NCBI GenBank assembly: GCA_030524065.1
Contig: JAUNHF010000078.1
Span: 1 to 7,875 of the forward strand
Length of the DNA: 7,875 bases
Direction of reading: 5' to 3'
Source of the DNA: Deinococcus sp.
GTDB lineage: Bacteria; Deinococcota; Deinococci; Deinococcales; Deinococcaceae
Positions 6,469 through 7,875 of this stretch are shown here, piece after piece; positions within the stretch are counted from its first letter, which is position 1, and every line of letters starts with the position of its first letter. Position numbers and translations under genes: made by a program. The notes under the pieces were generated by a model. The model worked only from the letters and a program-made list of their open reading frames with translations, searched no databases and had not been told where the DNA came from.

Positions 6469-7491
6469 GTGACCGGCGGCGCTGCGCCACGGGTGGGCCG
6501 CTACGCCCCCAGCCCCACGGGAGCGCTGCACCTGGGCAATATCCGCACGGCGCTGCTGGCCTGGCTTCACAGCCGCGCCTTGGGGGGCCGCCACCTGCTG
6601 CGCTTCGAGGACCTTGACAGCGGCCGGGTCAGGGCGTGGGCCTACGACGTGACCCGCCGCGACCTCGAATGGCTGGGCCTGGACTGGGACGCCGAATACT
6701 GCCAGTCGCAGCGGCTGGACGCCTACGCGGCGGCGCTCGCGCAGCTTGGCACCTACCCCTGCACCTGCACCCGGCGCGAGATTCAGGCGGCCATTCAGGA
6801 GTCGGCCGGCGCGCCCCACGGGGCCGAGCTGGTATATCCAGGCACCTGTTTTCCGGGCGACCGTTTACGGGGCACCCATCCATCAGGCCCCCATTTATCA
6901 GGCGTCGGCTCTCCTGGTGCTGGCTCCTCAGTGGCGGATTCTTCCCACCGCCCCGACTGGCCGCCTGTCCCGCAGCGTCCGGCGGCCCTGCGCTGGCGGG
7001 TGCCGCCGGAAGAAGTCTGCGTGCGCGACTGCCTGAGCGGCGAGCGCCTGTGCCAATACCTGCCTGCCGAAGTGGGCGACCCCGTGCTGCGCCGCAATGA
7101 CGGTGTGTATGCCTACCACTTGGCGGTGGTGGTGGATGACGCTGCTGCGGGCGTGACCGACGTGGTGCGCGGCGCTGATCTGTGGCCGGCCACGCCCCGG
7201 CAGGTGGCCCTGTACCGGGCGCTGGGTTGGGCGCCGCCCGCCTACTGGCATGTGCCGCTGATGACCGATTACCGCGGCGAACGCCTCGCCAAGCGGGGGG
7301 GCGCACCTGCGCTGCGTGACCTGCGTGAGAGCGGCGCCGTCACGCCCGGACAGGTGCTGGCCGAGCTGGCCGCTTCGCTGGGTTGGCGAGGTATCCCGCC
7401 GGAAGTCACGCCCGCCGAGCTGCTGCCGCTGTGGCGCCGGTACGCGCAGCTAGAAGGCGCGGGCGCTGCCGGGCCGCTGGGCCAAAGCTGA
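6469..7491 (+). CDS. gluQRS: glutamyl-Q tRNA(Asp) synthetase
   Basis: GluQRS activates glutamate with ATP and attaches it to queuosine at position 34 of tRNA-Asp. It is a glutamyl-tRNA synthetase paralogue lacking the anticodon-binding domain, and at 340 residues this protein has none. The class I HIGH signature is HLGN at 21-24, after RYAPSPTGAL. The KMSKS counterpart is LAKRGGA around 273-279, the usual degenerate form in this family. The zinc motif CxC...YxxxC is Cys98, Cys100, Tyr123 and Cys127. The family is usually about 290-310 residues; here a low-complexity stretch at about 128-168 interrupts the zinc region before PAALRWRVP and is built of 15-nt repeats. The start is GTG with GGAG 9 nt upstream. 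It begins 57 nt after the RHH gene and may be cotranscribed with it. Full-length GltX is excluded by size and the missing C-terminal domain. Confidence 0.92.
   Translation: MTGGAAPRVGRYAPSPTGALHLGNIRTALLAWLHSRALGGRHLLRFEDLDSGRVRAWAYDVTRRDLEWLGLDWDAEYCQSQRLDAYAAALAQLGTYPCTCTRREIQAAIQESAGAPHGAELVYPGTCFPGDRLRGTHPSGPHLSGVGSPGAGSSVADSSHRPDWPPVPQRPAALRWRVPPEEVCVRDCLSGERLCQYLPAEVGDPVLRRNDGVYAYHLAVVVDDAAAGVTDVVRGADLWPATPRQVALYRALGWAPPAYWHVPLMTDYRGERLAKRGGAPALRDLRESGAVTPGQVLAELAASLGWRGIPPEVTPAELLPLWRRYAQLEGAGAAGPLGQS
6829..6918 (+). repeat. degenerate 15-nt tandem repeats inside gluQRS
   Basis: Six consecutive in-frame 15-nt units run from codon 121 to 150, each coding a pentapeptide ending in Gly (for example LVYPG, TCFPG, THPSG, VGSPG). 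The best pair, at 6874-6888 and 6889-6903, is identical at 12 of 15 bases (ACCCATCCATCAGGC for the first). The first two units contain Tyr123 and Cys127 of the zinc motif, so the array seems to have grown from the motif itself. It is AT-richer than the surrounding gene. Confidence 0.7.
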
Positions 7492-7528
7492 GCAGTTCAG
7501 CCCCGGTGGCCGGGTCACACGGCGGCGC

Positions 7529-7534
7529 TATGCT
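7529..7534 (+). promoter_or_regulatory. -10 box of the YvlD-family gene, leaderless type
   Basis: TATGCT ends 7 nt before the ATG at 7542 and no Shine-Dalgarno lies between, the same layout as at 5405 and 5462. It suggests the gene has its own promoter and is not only read through from gluQRS. No clear -35 was seen. Confidence 0.45.
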
Positions 7535-7541
7535 GCTTGCC

Positions 7542-7875
7542 ATGAACTTTCTGCTGAACCTGATCGTGAGTGCGCTGGCCCTGTACGCCGTCAGCCAGCT
7601 GTACAGCGGGGTCCACTTCGCGCCCGGCGCCGGCCCACTGGATATTGCCGTAGCGGCGCTGGTGCTGGGCCTGGTCAATGCCCTGATTCGCCCGGTGTTG
7701 GGGCTGCTGTCGCTGCCCATCACGCTGCTGACCTTGGGTCTGTTCGCTTTGGTGCTGAACGGGCTGATGCTGTGGCTCACCGCGCAGTTTACCGCGCTGG
7801 ACGTGGACGGTCTGGGCGCCGCCGTGGTGGGCGCCGTGCTGCTGAGCATCGTGTCCTGGCTGCTGAACGCGGTCA
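7542..7875 (+). CDS. YvlD / phage-holin-family membrane protein, 3' end outside window
   Basis: The first 111 codons are present and the frame is open to the window end. Hydrophobic segments at about 2-21, 33-49, 53-80 and 92-111 predict four membrane spans. Landmarks of the YvlD family (annotated as 'phage holin family IV', DUF360) are clear: LVLGLVNALIRPVLGLLSLPIT (40-61), LTLGLFALVLNGLMLWL (63-79), and GAVLLSIVSWLLN (97-109). Despite the name, these are cellular membrane proteins of unclear role, and nothing here suggests a prophage. The family is typically about 110-125 residues, so only the last few are probably missing. The ATG at 7542 is favoured because TATGCT lies 7 nt before it; an in-frame ATG at 7530 overlaps that box and would add MLLA. 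Confidence 0.9.
   Translation, partial: MNFLLNLIVSALALYAVSQLYSGVHFAPGAGPLDIAVAALVLGLVNALIRPVLGLLSLPITLLTLGLFALVLNGLMLWLTAQFTALDVDGLGAAVVGAVLLSIVSWLLNAV

Noticed and set aside
5980..6819. Minus-strand open frame across the RHH gene and the start of gluQRS
   Set aside because: It spans two unrelated real genes and the gap between them, which a shadow frame in GC-rich DNA readily does. No domain is recognised.
6829..6918. CRISPR array or minisatellite outside coding DNA
   Set aside because: Units are contiguous, degenerate and exactly codon-phased within gluQRS. There are no spacers.
6469..7491. Full glutamyl-tRNA synthetase (gltX)
   Set aside because: The protein is too short, lacks the anticodon-binding domain, and has the GluQRS-type CxC...YxxxC site and degenerate KMSKS (LAKRG).
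7542..7875. Prophage lysis gene
   Set aside because: The 'phage holin family' name comes from a superfamily label. The NALIRP and LTLGLF motifs fit cellular YvlD proteins, and no phage genes are nearby.

Overview
The window reads as chromosomal DNA of a Deinococcus species. It is GC-rich. GyrA has the Deinococcus-like N-terminus [17 protein letters not shown]. The gyrA promoter carries a near-match to the radiation/desiccation response motif (RDRM) of that genus. Four transcription units start with a TANNNT -10 box 6-8 nt before the ATG, the layout of leaderless genes that are abundant in Deinococcus. The species cannot be fixed from sequence alone. No transposon, CRISPR array, tRNA or rRNA was seen.

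Layout, left to right. (1) 1-483 is non-coding and less GC-rich, with a perfect odd palindrome, a 12-bp-period direct repeat and small hairpins; near its right end is the intrinsic terminator of gyrA. (2) gyrA (minus, 484-2910) encodes the DNA gyrase A subunit. It has a roughly 115-nt structured leader, an extended -10 promoter and an RDRM across the -35, so it is predicted to belong to the DdrO/IrrE DNA-damage regulon. (3) 3253-4315 (plus) holds three translationally coupled small genes, all apparently Roadblock/LC7 (MglB-like) proteins, with no partner GTPase in view, followed by a 14-bp-stem hairpin. (4) 4531-5397 (minus) is a PIG-L/LmbE-type zinc deacetylase, convergent with the Roadblock genes and divergent from the next operon. 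(5) 5474-6411 (plus) is a two-gene ParF-like ATPase plus ribbon-helix-helix protein module, resembling a type Ib partition cassette. (6) 6469-7491 (plus) is gluQRS, tRNA-Asp glutamyl-queuosine synthetase, with an in-frame expansion of degenerate 15-nt repeats beside its zinc-binding motif. (7) 7542-7875 (plus) is the 5' part of a YvlD/phage-holin-family membrane protein, cut by the window end.

The genes do not form one pathway: there are DNA topology (gyrA), GTPase regulation or polarity (Roadblock trio), small-molecule deacetylation, partition-like ATPase, tRNA modification and a membrane protein. The points most worth following are the RDRM on gyrA, the repeat-driven insertion in GluQRS, the Roadblock triplet without a GTPase, and the chromosomal ParF/RHH pair.
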